Source of the DNA: Streptomyces rubrogriseus
Lineage (GTDB): Bacteria > Actinomycetota > Actinomycetes > Streptomycetales > Streptomycetaceae
DNA: 64,000 nt
Assembly: GCF_027947575.1 (NCBI RefSeq)
Contig: NZ_CP116256.1
Location: 4,340,001 to 4,404,000 of the forward strand
Direction of reading: 5' to 3'
The stretch's first letter is position 1; every line of letters starts with the position of its first letter. Of the stretch, positions 43,643 to 52,614 are shown piece by piece. The translations under genes were made by a program, and so were the position numbers. The notes under the pieces are model-generated. The model worked only from the letters and a program-made list of their open reading frames with translations. It was not told the origin of the DNA and made no database searches.

Positions 43643-45879
43643 GGGGTGCTTCCTCCGGGGTGGTTCGCGGCGGGTGTGAGGGCGAAGTTGTCGCCGAACA
43701 CGCCCTCGGGGTCGTAGACGCTCTTCAGCTCACGCAGACGCGTGAGGGTCCGTGGGGGCCATGCCGCGGTGATCCGCTCGGGCCGGAGGCTGGACTCGAA
43801 GCTGATGTAGAGGCCGTCGAGGAAAGGGCTCAGCCGGGCCCAGGCCAGGTCGACCACCTCGTCGTCACCGCCCATCACCACCAGCGAGAAGTTCGCGTCG
43901 CGGTGGGCGTAGGCCGTGGCGTCCGCGGGGACATCGGCGACGGCGCCCCCGACCGAGCGGAGCTGGAACCATCCGATCGCGCCGCTGCGGATCATCTGAG
44001 CCGCCGCCGCAGCGAACTGCGGGGTCACGTGCCGGAGCAGTCCGCTGCGTGAGACCGGTTCACCCTGGGAGACCGGTGGGTCGTCGCTCGCGTTGTCCAT
44101 CACGGCCGCGTAGGAGGTGATGACGATGTCCTGGGCATAGATCGCGGAGATCGCGGCCAGTGGCTTCAGCCGGGCGCGCACGGTCTCCGGGTCCGAGGAG
44201 TCGACCATGGTGTGGCTCACCGCGAGCGCCGGACGTCCGCCGCGCGGGGGCGGCACGATGAGGAAGCTGGTGAGGTCCCGCGGTGAGTCCTCCACCGCCC
44301 GGCCCCACTCGACGAGGTAGCGCTCGAGGTCGCTCGCGTCCTGGGTGAGCCGGGCGAAGGCGACCGCGCCCACGTCGTCGGCCTCGAACTCGAAGGCAGT
44401 GACGATCCCGAAGTTCGCGCCCGCCCCTCGCACGGCCCAGAAGAGATCGGGGTTCTCCGCATCGTCGGCCCGCACGACGGAGCCGTCCGCGAGCACCATC
44501 TCCACGGCCCGCAGGCGGTCGATGGTCAGTCCGTGCCCGCGCGCGAGGTACCCGATGCCCCCCGCCGTGGCGAGGCCGCCCACCCCGACGCCCCCGTAGT
44601 CGCCCGAACTCAACGCCCAGCCGTAGGGCTCCAGTGCGGCCGCCACCTCGGCCCAGCGCGCACCCGGGCCGATGCGCACCCGGCGTGTCTTCCTGTCGAG
44701 CACCTCGATCGCATTCATCAGTGACACGTCGATGACGATCCCGCCGTCATTGGTGGAGCGGCCGGAGACCCCGTGTCCGGCGCTTCGCCGAGACAGGGCC
44801 ACGCCGGGATGCCGGCGGGCGAACGCGAGCGCCTGGGTCACCTGCTCGTTCGTCGCCGCCCGCAGGATGATGCCGGGCGCACCACCGCGCAGGTATCCGG
44901 ACCGCAGTCGGGCGTAGGCCGGATCACCGGGCTCGACGACCTCGGCCATCTCCGGCGGAGCGCCCTCGTAGTCGATCCCCGGTCGGCGCCTGGCGCGCAC
45001 GGCGGACCGCCGGACCCGCGCGCCCGACCATCCGCGCAAAAGCACCGCGTCCACGGCCGCCCGCAGGGCCGGGGCGACCTCGCTCGCGAAGCCTGCCGCG
45101 ACGTCTCGCTCCACGGTGTCCAGCACGATGGTGCCCACCCCGTGCTCGACGACGAGTGGCAGCAGGTCGTTCACCCAGTCCGCGGCGGTCCCGGTGAACC
45201 TGCCTGTCCGCTCGCCGAAGCCACCGCGGATCGTGACCCGTCTGCGGATCTCGCGGGGATCGCGGCCTGCCCCTCGCGCCGCCTCGTCGACTGCGCGGTT
45301 GCCCTGCGTCAGCGTGGCGGCGTCGCACCCCGTCGACCACTCGTCAGCCCGCAGCCCGACCAGCCGGAGCAGGTCTTGGTCCTGGCCGTCCACGGAGATC
45401 GGCACGTCGTGCGCGGGCGCGGCCTTCTCAGCTCCCGCGAGACGGTGGAAGCGGCCGGTGAACCGGCCGAGGCCACGGTCGAGGACATTCCAGAGCTCGC
45501 GGACGACGGCGATCGCCTCACCCAGTGCCGCGACCGAATCGGCTGTCCCGGACGCGGCGGCTGACGGGCCCGCCCGGAAAGCCAGTTCGACCCTGCCTTC
45601 GGTGAGCCGGTCCAGGCCCGCGACGGCTCGCGCGAGCATCGCCGGATGGAGGGTGTCGGGGCGTGCCTCCAGCACCAGTCCGAGAGAGACCGTCGCCGCG
45701 GCGATCCAGGCCGCCACAGTCGAGGGTTCGAGATCGTCGCCGGCGGTTCCGGCCGGGACGACCAGCAAGTCCAGCCCCCACTGCTCGGCCAGGCCCGCCA
45801 CTTCGACCAACCGGCCGGGTCCGCAGTCGGCGTCGGAGGGCAGGTGCAGCCCGAATCTCAGCGCGTGCCCGTAGTTCAT
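43639..45879 (-). CDS. Fusion of LLM-like domain and FAD-binding (BBE-type) oxidoreductase
   Basis: A 746-residue protein with two enzymes in one chain. Residues 1 to about 285 are luciferase-like (MNYGHALRFGLHLPSDADCG, MLARAVAGLDRLTEGRVELA, TIVLDTVERDVAAGFASEVA), paralogous to the next gene. From about residue 310 it is a p-cresol-methylhydroxylase-type FAD oxidase: ILRAATNEQVTQALAFARRH, SRRSAGHGVSGRSTNDGGIV (the His position used for covalent FAD in berberine-bridge enzymes), YGGVGVGGLATAGGIGYLAR and AVRGAGANFGIVTAFEFEAD, with the BBE end LKSVYDPEGVFGDNFAL. I chose 45879 by similarity to the next gene start; 45918 is an alternative. The divergent HxlR gene probably controls it. Confidence 0.88.
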   Translation of the reverse strand: MNYGHALRFGLHLPSDADCGPGRLVEVAGLAEQWGLDLLVVPAGTAGDDLEPSTVAAWIAAATVSLGLVLEARPDTLHPAMLARAVAGLDRLTEGRVELAFRAGPSAAASGTADSVAALGEAIAVVRELWNVLDRGLGRFTGRFHRLAGAEKAAPAHDVPISVDGQDQDLLRLVGLRADEWSTGCDAATLTQGNRAVDEAARGAGRDPREIRRRVTIRGGFGERTGRFTGTAADWVNDLLPLVVEHGVGTIVLDTVERDVAAGFASEVAPALRAAVDAVLLRGWSGARVRRSAVRARRRPGIDYEGAPPEMAEVVEPGDPAYARLRSGYLRGGAPGIILRAATNEQVTQALAFARRHPGVALSRRSAGHGVSGRSTNDGGIVIDVSLMNAIEVLDRKTRRVRIGPGARWAEVAAALEPYGWALSSGDYGGVGVGGLATAGGIGYLARGHGLTIDRLRAVEMVLADGSVVRADDAENPDLFWAVRGAGANFGIVTAFEFEADDVGAVAFARLTQDASDLERYLVEWGRAVEDSPRDLTSFLIVPPPRGGRPALAVSHTMVDSSDPETVRARLKPLAAISAIYAQDIVITSYAAVMDNASDDPPVSQGEPVSRSGLLRHVTPQFAAAAAQMIRSGAIGWFQLRSVGGAVADVPADATAYAHRDANFSLVVMGGDDEVVDLAWARLSPFLDGLYISFESSLRPERITAAWPPRTLTRLRELKSVYDPEGVFGDNFALTPAANHPGGSTP

Positions 45880-45954
45880 AGCGCGTGGTGACAGGCCGAG
45901 TGTGCGTTCATGGGCCAAGGCTGCACGGCGATGATCACAGGCGACAAGCGGGAC

Positions 45955-45967
45955 ATGACCAGGTCAT
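45955..45967. promoter_or_regulatory. Candidate HxlR operator
   Basis: ATGACC-A-GGTCAT is a perfect inverted repeat in the 119-base gap between the divergent fusion-oxidase and HxlR genes, 32 bases before the HxlR start. Confidence 0.5.
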
Positions 45968-45998
45968 CAAAAGTGACACGCTCCAGTATCGTGACCGT

Positions 45999-46391
45999 AT
46001 GACCGGTCCTCGACAGCCCGATGATTCCTCCGCCACTGCGGGCCAGAGCCGCCCGGAAGCAGGCTACGAACACATCGACGACGACGTGTGCCGCAGTTTT
46101 CAGCGCTCGGTCGAGATCGTGGGCAAGAAGTGGAGCGCCGCGGTGCTCCTGGCGGCGATGCGGGGCGCGCGCCGATTCGTCGACTACCGAGCGCGGATCC
46201 CCGGAATCTCGAACCAACTTCTGTCCCAGCGTCTGCGTGAGCTCGAGGGCCACCGACTCATTGAGCGGCTCGTGGTACCGACGACGCCGGTCCAGATCAC
46301 GTACCGGCCCACCGAACAAGGCGCCAGCCTGATGCGCGTCCTGCATCCGCTGATCGAATGGAGCGCCAGGAACCAGGACATGGACACCTGA
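45999..46391 (+). CDS. HxlR family transcriptional regulator
   Basis: A 130-residue winged-helix protein. The HxlR core is clear: CRSFQRSVEIVGKKWSAAVL, LAAMRGARRFVDYRARIPGI, SNQLLSQRLRELEGHRLIER (recognition helix and wing) and YRPTEQGASLMRVLHPLIEW. The conserved N-terminal Cys (DDDVC), used for redox or aldehyde sensing in several relatives, is present. Divergent from the flavoenzyme operon and probably its switch. Confidence 0.92.
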   Translation: MTGPRQPDDSSATAGQSRPEAGYEHIDDDVCRSFQRSVEIVGKKWSAAVLLAAMRGARRFVDYRARIPGISNQLLSQRLRELEGHRLIERLVVPTTPVQITYRPTEQGASLMRVLHPLIEWSARNQDMDT

Positions 46392-46500
46392 CGAACTGGT
46401 CGCAGGCCGCCCACGCACTCGATCCGTCGCGTACCGGGACCGGTGGTCGCGCTGGCGGCCGCTCGCGGTGTGGCTTCAGCAATGCGGGGACAGGAACGGG

Positions 46501-47454
46501 TTACGGGACCAGGACGATCTTTCCCGTGGTGTGGCCGGCCATGATCTCGCGGTGGGCGGTGGCGGCCTCGCGCAGGGGGTGGCTGTCCGCGATCACAATG
46601 CGCAGGCGGCCTGCTGTCGCGGCCTCCGTGAGCTGCAGTCGGGCGGCTTCCCGGACCTCGGTGCCGGGATCCGCGCCCGGCACACCACCCAGGAGCTTGA
46701 TTCCCGCGCGAGCCCCGCGCTCGTGGCCCGCGATGGTGGCGATACGCAGGCGGTCCGGCACGAGCTCCACGGAGACGGCCACCGCCTCCTCGGTGCCCAC
46801 GAGATCGGCGGCCGCGTGCACGCCCTCCGGCGCCACCGCGCGCACCCTGTCCGCCAGCCCCGGCCCGTACACGACCGGGATCGCTCCCAGCTCTCGCAGG
46901 AGGTCGTGCTTGGCCCGGCTCGCCGTGGCCACTACCGTCGCGCCGCGTGCCACCGCGAGCTGCACGGCCACGAGGCCGACGCCTCCCGCGGCACCGTGGA
47001 TCAGCACCGTCTCGCCCTTGCCAAGGCCGACCGCCTCAAGCGCGTGTACGGCGGTGACCCCGGCGGCCAGCAGCCCGCCGGCCTGCTCCCAGGACAGGGC
47101 GACGGGCTTCGGCACCACGGACGAGGCTGGCACGACGATTTCGGCGGCGTAGGCACCCGGCGCGGTGTAGGTGATCACTTCGTCACCCACCGCGATCGGG
47201 CCCGCGGGGCCGATCGCGTCGGCACCGACCGCTGTCACCACGCCCGCCGCCTCGACACCGAGCCGCACCGGCAGTCTCTCCGGATCGACACCGAAGGCGC
47301 CGCTGTACGACTTGTAGTCGAAGGGATTGACGCCGGCCGCGCGGACCGTGATCCGTACCTCGTTCGGCCTCGGCTCCGGGACGGCGACATCGATCACCGA
47401 CAGGACCTCGGGACCCCCATACGCGCCCGCCACTACCGCAGTTGTTTCGCTCAT
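46501..47454 (-). CDS. Zinc-free MDR oxidoreductase (quinone reductase-like)
   Basis: A 317-residue NADPH-dependent MDR protein: AAGVNPFDYKSYSGAFGVDP, GVEAAGVVTAVGADA, the cofactor motif VLIHGAAGGVGLVAVQLAVA, and a normal end REIMAGHTTGKIVLVP. No zinc-binding Cys. The start at 47454 sits on a CTCATATGAG palindrome (47450-47459). It is the second gene after the QOR at 47491 (36 bases between), so both form an operon controlled by the ArsR gene. Probably reduces quinones or enones. Confidence 0.93.
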   Translation of the reverse strand: MSETTAVVAGAYGGPEVLSVIDVAVPEPRPNEVRITVRAAGVNPFDYKSYSGAFGVDPERLPVRLGVEAAGVVTAVGADAIGPAGPIAVGDEVITYTAPGAYAAEIVVPASSVVPKPVALSWEQAGGLLAAGVTAVHALEAVGLGKGETVLIHGAAGGVGLVAVQLAVARGATVVATASRAKHDLLRELGAIPVVYGPGLADRVRAVAPEGVHAAADLVGTEEAVAVSVELVPDRLRIATIAGHERGARAGIKLLGGVPGADPGTEVREAARLQLTEAATAGRLRIVIADSHPLREAATAHREIMAGHTTGKIVLVP

Positions 47455-47490
47455 ATGAGAGGACAACGGGTGCGCGAGGCGCCCCATTCC

Positions 47491-48510
47491 TCAGGTCCGG
47501 GCCGCCGCCGCGTGCGGGGTCTCGTCCACGGGACGCACGGCGAGAGCGATCTTGCCGCGCGGGCGTTGGCGTCCTTCGTCGGCGGAGCCGCCTTCCAAGA
47601 GACTGTGGGCGTGGGCGACGTCGGCCAGCGGCAGCACGGCGCCGATCACCGGCCGGAGTTCGCCCTGGTCGACCAGGCGGCCGAGGGCCTCGAGTTTTGC
47701 CCGGCCGGGACTGACGAAGAGGAAATGGTAGGTCGCGTTCACGCCCCAAGCGGCGAGGAGGTTCTGCGGCTCGGGGATGTCCACGATCGACACCACGCGG
47801 CCTCGGTCGGCCAGAGCCAGCGGACTGCGGGTGAGGGTGTCCTGGCCCACCGTGTCCAACACGACGTCCACCCCGCCCAGGGCCTGCACCTGCGGCACAT
47901 AGTCACCGGCCGAGAAGTCGATCGAAACGTCCGCTCCCAGCCGGGTGACGAAGTCGTGATCCCTCGCCCGCGCGGTGGTGACCACCTCGGCCCCCAGCGC
48001 ACGTGCGACCTGGATGGCGACCGAACCGACCCCGCCCGCGCCGCCGTGCACCAGGACCCGCTCCCCGGTCCGCACTCCGGCCCGTTCGACCAGCGCCTCC
48101 CACGCCGTAACCCCCACGAGAGCGAGACCGGCGGCCTCGACATGCGACAAGCGGGAGGGCTTGCGGGCGACCAGGGCCTGGTCGACCACGTGGAACTCGG
48201 CATAGGTCCCCTGACCGGTGAACACCGGCGCCAAGTACCAGACCTCGTCGCCCGGCCGGTAGTCGCCCGCCCCCGTGCCGGTCTCGACCACCACGCCGGA
48301 CACGTCGTTGCCGATCACCGCCGGCAGCGCCACCTGGTCGCGGTAGTCGCCGCGGCGGGTCTGCAGGTCCAGGGGATTCACGGAGGTGGCCATGACCTTC
48401 ACCAGCAGCTGGCCGGGCCCAGGGCTGGGCATGGGCCGTTCCCGTGCCGCGAACGCGGTGTCCGCACCACCGAAACGGACGAGTTCCATCACACGCATCG
48501 AAGAGGACAT
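47491..48510 (-). CDS. Quinone oxidoreductase-like MDR protein
   Basis: A 339-residue MDR oxidoreductase: MATSVNPLDLQTRRGDYRDQ, VIGNDVSGVVVETG, the cofactor loop VLVHGGAGGVGSVAIQVARA, VDVVLDTVGQDTLTRSPLAL, and the end GGSADEGRQRPRGKIALAV. Zinc ligands are absent. First gene of an operon whose promoter faces an ArsR gene 37 bases away. Start at 48510; an internal ATG at 48498 is possible. It may protect against electrophiles or quinones sensed by the ArsR protein. Confidence 0.92.
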   Translation of the reverse strand: MSSSMRVMELVRFGGADTAFAARERPMPSPGPGQLLVKVMATSVNPLDLQTRRGDYRDQVALPAVIGNDVSGVVVETGTGAGDYRPGDEVWYLAPVFTGQGTYAEFHVVDQALVARKPSRLSHVEAAGLALVGVTAWEALVERAGVRTGERVLVHGGAGGVGSVAIQVARALGAEVVTTARARDHDFVTRLGADVSIDFSAGDYVPQVQALGGVDVVLDTVGQDTLTRSPLALADRGRVVSIVDIPEPQNLLAAWGVNATYHFLFVSPGRAKLEALGRLVDQGELRPVIGAVLPLADVAHAHSLLEGGSADEGRQRPRGKIALAVRPVDETPHAAAART

Positions 48511-48522
48511 ACGGCGAAGATA

Positions 48523-48544
48523 AATCGTCGTATCGCGAATCGTC
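48523..48544. promoter_or_regulatory. Direct repeat in the QOR/ArsR intergenic region
   Basis: AATCGTC occurs at 48523-48529 and 48538-48544 in the 37-base divergent gap; the AT-rich surroundings also suit overlapping promoters. Candidate ArsR binding site. Confidence 0.35.
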
Positions 48545-48547
48545 AAT

Positions 48548-48880
48548 ATGAGAATGGGTTATGATCACGCCGTGTTCTCGGAAGAGCAGTTGCTGTCCGT
48601 ATTCCGGGCCCTGTCCAACCCCGCCCGCCGCCAGATGCTGGTGTGGCTCAAGGACCCCATGAGCTTCCCCGGCCAGAAGGCCGAGGACGTCGAGATCGGC
48701 GTCTGCGTGACCGACATCCAGCGGCGCATGGGCCTGGGACAGTCCACCACCTCCCAGTACCTCACCATGCTGCGGCAGGCAGGGCTGGTGGTCGCCACCC
48801 GACGCGGCAAGTGGACCTACTACCGCCGCGACGAGGCGAACATCGCCCGCCTCTTGGAGACCCTGCGCGACGTGTTCTAG
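48548..48880 (+). CDS. ArsR family transcriptional regulator
   Basis: A 110-residue winged-helix protein: LLSVFRALSNPARRQMLVWL, VCVTDIQRRMGLGQSTTSQY (recognition helix), LTMLRQAGLVVATRRGKWTY (wing) and RRDEANIARLLETLRDV. Metal-binding Cys pairs of classical ArsR are absent apart from one Cys in EIGVCVTD, so a redox or organic signal is more likely. Divergent from the QOR operon. Start at 48548 or ATG 48554/48560. Confidence 0.9.
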   Translation: MRMGYDHAVFSEEQLLSVFRALSNPARRQMLVWLKDPMSFPGQKAEDVEIGVCVTDIQRRMGLGQSTTSQYLTMLRQAGLVVATRRGKWTYYRRDEANIARLLETLRDVF

Positions 48881-48917
48881 CGCCTGACCCCGGTACGGCG
48901 CCCCGGTGCGGCCGGTC

Positions 48918-49500
48918 TCAGCGGAACGCGGTGACGTTGCGGGCGGCCCAGTCGGCGAAGGGGCGCGGGGCGCGGCCGAGGACCCGCTCGACGTCCGGGC
49001 TGACGCGCTGTTCGGCCGGGCTCGGGTTGCCGAGGATGCCCAGGGTGTCGTCGGCCAGCTCCGCCGGCATGCTCCGTGCCATGGCGGCCCTGGCCTCGTC
49101 GCGGGTCAGCTCGTGGAAGGCCACGGGTGAGCCCAGCGCGGCGGCGACGGCCTCTGTCTGCCCGCACGGAGTGATCACCTCCGGGCCGGTCAGCTCGTAC
49201 GCGCCGCCGGTGTGCCGGTCCTCCAGGAGACAGGCCGCCGCCACCGCGGCGATGTCCGCGGGGTCGACGACCGGCACTCCGACATCGCCGAAGGGCGCGG
49301 CGACGACCCGCCGCTCCCGGACGGACTCGGCCCACCACAGGGCGTTGGAGGCGAAGCCGCCGGGCCGCAGCACGGCCCATTCCAGGCCGGATTCCCGCAC
49401 CGTGTCCTCCAGCTCCCGCATCGCGATCCGCGTCGCCCCGAAGGGCCTGGTCACCACGCCGAGCGTGGAGAGCAGGACGATGCGGCGGACCCGCTGCCGG
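48918..49500 (-). pseudogene. NmrA-like NAD(P)-binding protein, 5' truncated
   Basis: The C-terminal two thirds of an NmrA/atypical SDR protein: IVLLSTLGVVTRPFGATRIA, LEDTVRESGLEWAVLRPGGF, VVDPADIAAVAAACLLEDRH, GAYELTGPEVITP and a normal end FADWAARNVTAFR. The N-terminal GxxGxxG cofactor strand is missing; upstream of about 49500 the reading becomes unrelated basic sequence. The gene was probably cut by rearrangement with the nearby IS. Confidence 0.78.
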
Positions 49501-49544
49501 CGGCTTCTTCGCCGATGCACCGAACTCGTGCTGCCCCGGCACAC

Positions 49545-49894
49545 GATCTGCTGCAGCTTCTGCCCCTCCTGGTCGATCAGTCTGCGTACACGACAGGCTC
49601 AGCCACCGCGCCTCCAGCGATCGAATGGACGTCACCGCACATCCAACCGTCGCGACCGCCAACCCCGCGAACCTTGGCGGTCAAAGCACTGGGTAGCGTC
49701 TTGTCGATCACGTCTCGAGCCAGATGAGCGTGCTGGCCTGGGTGACAGCGGCGAGGTAGCGGCCTGGCTGCGGTGTCAGCAGTTGGCCGTGGCCCTGGGC
49801 CTGGAAGCAGTGCCGGCGAAGGTCGAGGGGCTGCGGTCGAAGGCGAAACGCCTGGTGGAACGGGGTTGGATCCTGCAGGTGCGGCCGGGGGTGT
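49545..49894. other. Stretch with a possible transposon-associated scrap
   Basis: The plus strand from about 49750 to 49923 reads VAAWLRCQQLAVALGLEAVP and VEGLRSKAKRLVERGWILQV, ending FSALAAPTG. This resembles the C terminus of a small HTH-like protein often found beside actinobacterial transposases, but it has no start. Nothing else is recognised. Confidence 0.4.
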
Positions 49895-50740
49895 TCAGCG
49901 CGCTCGCGGCGCCGACCGGCTGAAGCCGCTGGGGTGGCGTCCGGCCAGGCGGCAGCTCATGAGCATGGTCATGGACCACAGCACCATGGCCTCGTGCATG
50001 GCGGGCAGCGTCTCGTAGTCACGCACCAGACGACGCGAACGCATCAGCCAGCTCAGCGTTCTCTCCACCACCCACCGGCGCGGCAGCACCACGAATCCCG
50101 CCGTCTCGTCACAGCGTTTGACGATCTGAAGGGTGCGCCGGCACTTTTCGGTCGCCCAGTCCACCAGTCGGCCCGCATAGCCGCCGTCCGCCCAGACCAG
50201 GCGGATGGAGAAGTACATCGCGCGTAGTCGCTCCAGCAGCGCCACCCCCGCGTCGCGGTCCTGCACGCTCACCGCGGTGACCGCGACCGCCAGAACCAGG
50301 CCGAGACAGTCCACCACCAGGTGCCGCTTGCGACCTCCCACCTTCTTCCCGCCGCCCCAGCCGGACGTGGAGCGCGGGATATCCGCTGCCGCCCGCACCG
50401 ACTGCGATTCCACGATCGCGGCCGTCGGGTCCAGCGAGCGGTCCTCCCTCTGGCGGACCTTGACGCGCAGCCGGTCGTCGAGCTCGGCAAGCAGGCCGGT
50501 GGCCTGCCAGCGGCGGGCGAAGGCGTGCACCCGCCGATACGGCGGGAAGTCCGCAGGCAGGTTGGCCCACTTAACTCCGTTGTCCACGACGTAGCGGACA
50601 GCATCGAGCATCACGCGGTGGCAGTAGCCCTCTGGCCGCCCGCCCCGCCCCGCCCCTGAAGCCAAGCAGGCACCGGCAGCAACGGCCGGACGAACTGCCA
50701 CTCCGCCTCCGTCAGGTCGGAGCGGAAACACCGGACACGC
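49895..50740 (-). pseudogene. IS5 family transposase, frameshifted near the start
   Basis: From about 50635 the transposase reads cleanly: EGYCHRVMLDAVRYVVDNGV, ADFPPYRRVHAFARRW, DPTAAIVESQSVRAAADIPR (first Asp), KKVGGRKRHLVVDCLGLVLA, VWADGGYAGRLVDW (second Asp) and PRRWVVERTLSWLMRSRRLV (Glu). The first 30 residues (CFRSDLTEAEWQFVRPLLPV and PAWLQGRGG) are in another frame, the shift lying in a G-rich stretch near 50645. A sequencing error there would restore the gene. The C-terminal extension past about 49925 may be read-through. Confidence 0.82.
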
Positions 50741-50844
50741 TGCGGGCCGTCCGCCGCGTTGCCGAACCTGTGCGCGAGGCAGTCACACGCTGGTGACGGC
50801 GCGTTGGATTCCGCGAACGCAAGCACGAAAGACTGCGGCACAGG

Positions 50845-50898
50845 GGGCCTCCTGGTGCTGCTCGGTTGGGATCTCAACCCCGAGCTACCAGGAGGCCC
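50845..50898. repeat. Hairpin near the IS5 copy
   Basis: GGGCCTCCTGGT (50845-50856) pairs with ACCAGGAGGCCC (50887-50898); the loop also has partial self-complementarity. Likely an IS end structure or terminator. Confidence 0.65.
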
Positions 50899-50928
50899 TG
50901 CCGTTATGCCCAGGCTGCCCAGAGATCA

Positions 50929-50985
50929 CCCGAACAGGAACCATGTTCGACTGATCAAGTCTGTCGAACGGTAAGCGGGGGGCTT
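50929..50985. repeat. 57-nt direct repeat, left copy
   Basis: Matches 52792-52848 at 51 of 57 positions in the same orientation (starts CCCGAACAGGAA, ends AAGCGG then GGCTT). It brackets the hydrolase/PPOX module together with the right copy. Confidence 0.85.
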
Positions 50986-50999
50986 CGCAGTGTCGTTAC

Positions 51000-52091
51000 T
51001 CAAGCATGTGGGTTGATCTCGGCTGTGGTCAGGTCTGCGAGTCGTTGTGCGGTGTTGAAGTCGGGGGTGAGACGGGTCTTGGTCATAGCGAAGGAGGTGC
51101 CGGTGGCGGTGTCTGCATAGACGTAGCTGCCGCCACCACCGACCCAGCCGAACGTGGTGGCTGTCTCGTCCGCCCGAGTACCGATGCGGCCGAGCGGATA
51201 GCCCAAGGCCAGCCGCGCATGGTTGCCGAAGACTTGATCGGTGCCTTCGAAGGCCACCGCCGTCAACTCCTCAAGCTGGTGCGAGTCAATGAGCCGACCG
51301 TCGAGGACCGCGGCATTCATGGCAGCGATTGCCCGCGCGGTGAAGGTGCCGACCGACGGGATGTCCGCTTGCAGGATCTCCCGGCTGTTGCCCATGGCCG
51401 CGGTCGGTTGCAGTTCCCAAGGCGCGAGGATGGCATCGCCGCCAGGTGGGGCGACAGGGCGCGGTGCGGCGTCTTCCAGTCGTGCCAGCCGGGCCAGGTC
51501 GGTTCGGGGCACACCGAAGTACAGGTCACCGTCGACGCCCAGGGGCACGGTGACCCACTCGTGCAAGAGTTGCCGCATCGGTTTGCCTGTGGCCCGGCGT
51601 GCGACCTCGCCGACGAGGAAGCCGAAGGTGAACGAGTGGTACCCCGTCTCGGTCCCGGGCCGCCACCGCGGTTCGGCGTCGGCGATCGCGGTGCAGACCC
51701 GCGACCAGTCAGTCAGGTCGGCAGGGCCGATGTCGCGAGGCATGGCCGGCACGCCGACCGAGTGTGTCAGCACGTGCCGAAGAGTCGCGGACGCCTTGCC
51801 GTGGGCACCGAACTCCGGCCACAGGTCGACCACTGGTGTGTCGTATCCGACAGCACCGGTCCTGACGAGCAGGTGAGCGATCAGCGACGTCATGACCTTG
51901 CCGGCAGAGAAGCCGAAGAACAGGGTCTCTGCGGTCGCCCTGCGCCCGGTCTGGCCGTCGGCGACGCCGGCGACGGCGTCGACAACAAGAACACCGTGGT
52001 GGTAAACGGCAACCTGCAAGCCGGTTTCGGCTCCGGTATCAACGAGTTCGTCGAGGACGCTTTGGGTCTTTTGCTGCAGTGAGGGCATCAT
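51000..52091 (-). CDS. Serine hydrolase, CubicO/class C beta-lactamase type
   Basis: A cytoplasmic serine beta-lactamase-fold hydrolase of about 363 residues (EstB/CubicO group). The nucleophile motif S-x-x-K is in FFGFSAGKVMTSLIAHLL, the Tyr motif is probably Y-H-S in ETGYHSFTFGFLVGEVAR, and GWVGGGGSYVYADTATG near the end matches the third (H/K-x-G-like) region. No signal peptide. I chose the ATG at 52091, which lies just after the frame-corrected PPOX stop, over GTG 52109. Likely an esterase or peptidase; co-transcribed with the PPOX gene. Confidence 0.9.
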   Translation of the reverse strand: MMPSLQQKTQSVLDELVDTGAETGLQVAVYHHGVLVVDAVAGVADGQTGRRATAETLFFGFSAGKVMTSLIAHLLVRTGAVGYDTPVVDLWPEFGAHGKASATLRHVLTHSVGVPAMPRDIGPADLTDWSRVCTAIADAEPRWRPGTETGYHSFTFGFLVGEVARRATGKPMRQLLHEWVTVPLGVDGDLYFGVPRTDLARLARLEDAAPRPVAPPGGDAILAPWELQPTAAMGNSREILQADIPSVGTFTARAIAAMNAAVLDGRLIDSHQLEELTAVAFEGTDQVFGNHARLALGYPLGRIGTRADETATTFGWVGGGGSYVYADTATGTSFAMTKTRLTPDFNTAQRLADLTTAEINPHA

Positions 52092-52614
52092 CGTCACCGG
52101 CTCGGCCACGTGTAGCGAGTCTGGCTGGATGTCGGTAGCTTGCCGAAAGCGAATCCGACCGTCGGCGCGAGCGATACAGCCTGATGTCGCCGGCGATGAC
52201 GGACTCGCCGAACCGATACCAGGAACCCTCGGGGCTGGTCAGATGCGTGCCGTACTTCCGCTCGAAGTCCGCGGCAGCCTGTTCACGCTCGGAGCGCTCA
52301 TCCACCACGGATGCGACACCTTCGATGACGACGTCCACACCGGTCAAGGCATTCGTGCCAGTCGTCAGCGCACAGCGGGGATTATGCTCAAGGTTTCGCG
52401 CCTTGCGCTCCTGACCACCCGTGGTAAAGCACATGCCACCCAGACTCCAAGCCGCCAACAGTGGCGTCACGTGTGGTCGCCCGTCCGGCCGCACCGTGGA
52501 AAGCCAGAACACCTCCGCCTCACCGAGGACCGCCAACGCCGATGCCCACGGCGTCGCTTGCGCGTCCGGAGACGAAAACGGTCCCAGCGCAGCTTCCGGT
52601 TCGCTGTCCAACAT
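52039..52614 (-). CDS. Pyridoxamine 5'-phosphate oxidase-like flavin/F420-binding protein, 3' frameshift
   Basis: A split-barrel PPOX-family protein: VFWLSTVRPDGRPHVTPLLA, GMCFTTGGQERKARNLEHNP, VDVVIEGVASVVDERSE and YGTHLTSPEGSWYRFGESV. As read, the last 40 residues are basic and foreign. A one-base loss near 52172 explains this: the next frame gives LAPTVGFAFGK and QTRYTW, the normal family ending, with a stop at 52094. The intact gene would thus abut the hydrolase start. Such proteins reduce or bind small molecules with FMN or F420. Could be a sequencing error. Confidence 0.78.
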   Translation of the reverse strand: MLDSEPEAALGPFSSPDAQATPWASALAVLGEAEVFWLSTVRPDGRPHVTPLLAAWSLGGMCFTTGGQERKARNLEHNPRCALTTGTNALTGVDVVIEGVASVVDERSEREQAAADFERKYGTHLTSPEGSWYRFGESVIAGDIRLYRSRRRSDSLSASYRHPARLATRGRAGDDDALTAAKDPKRPRRTR

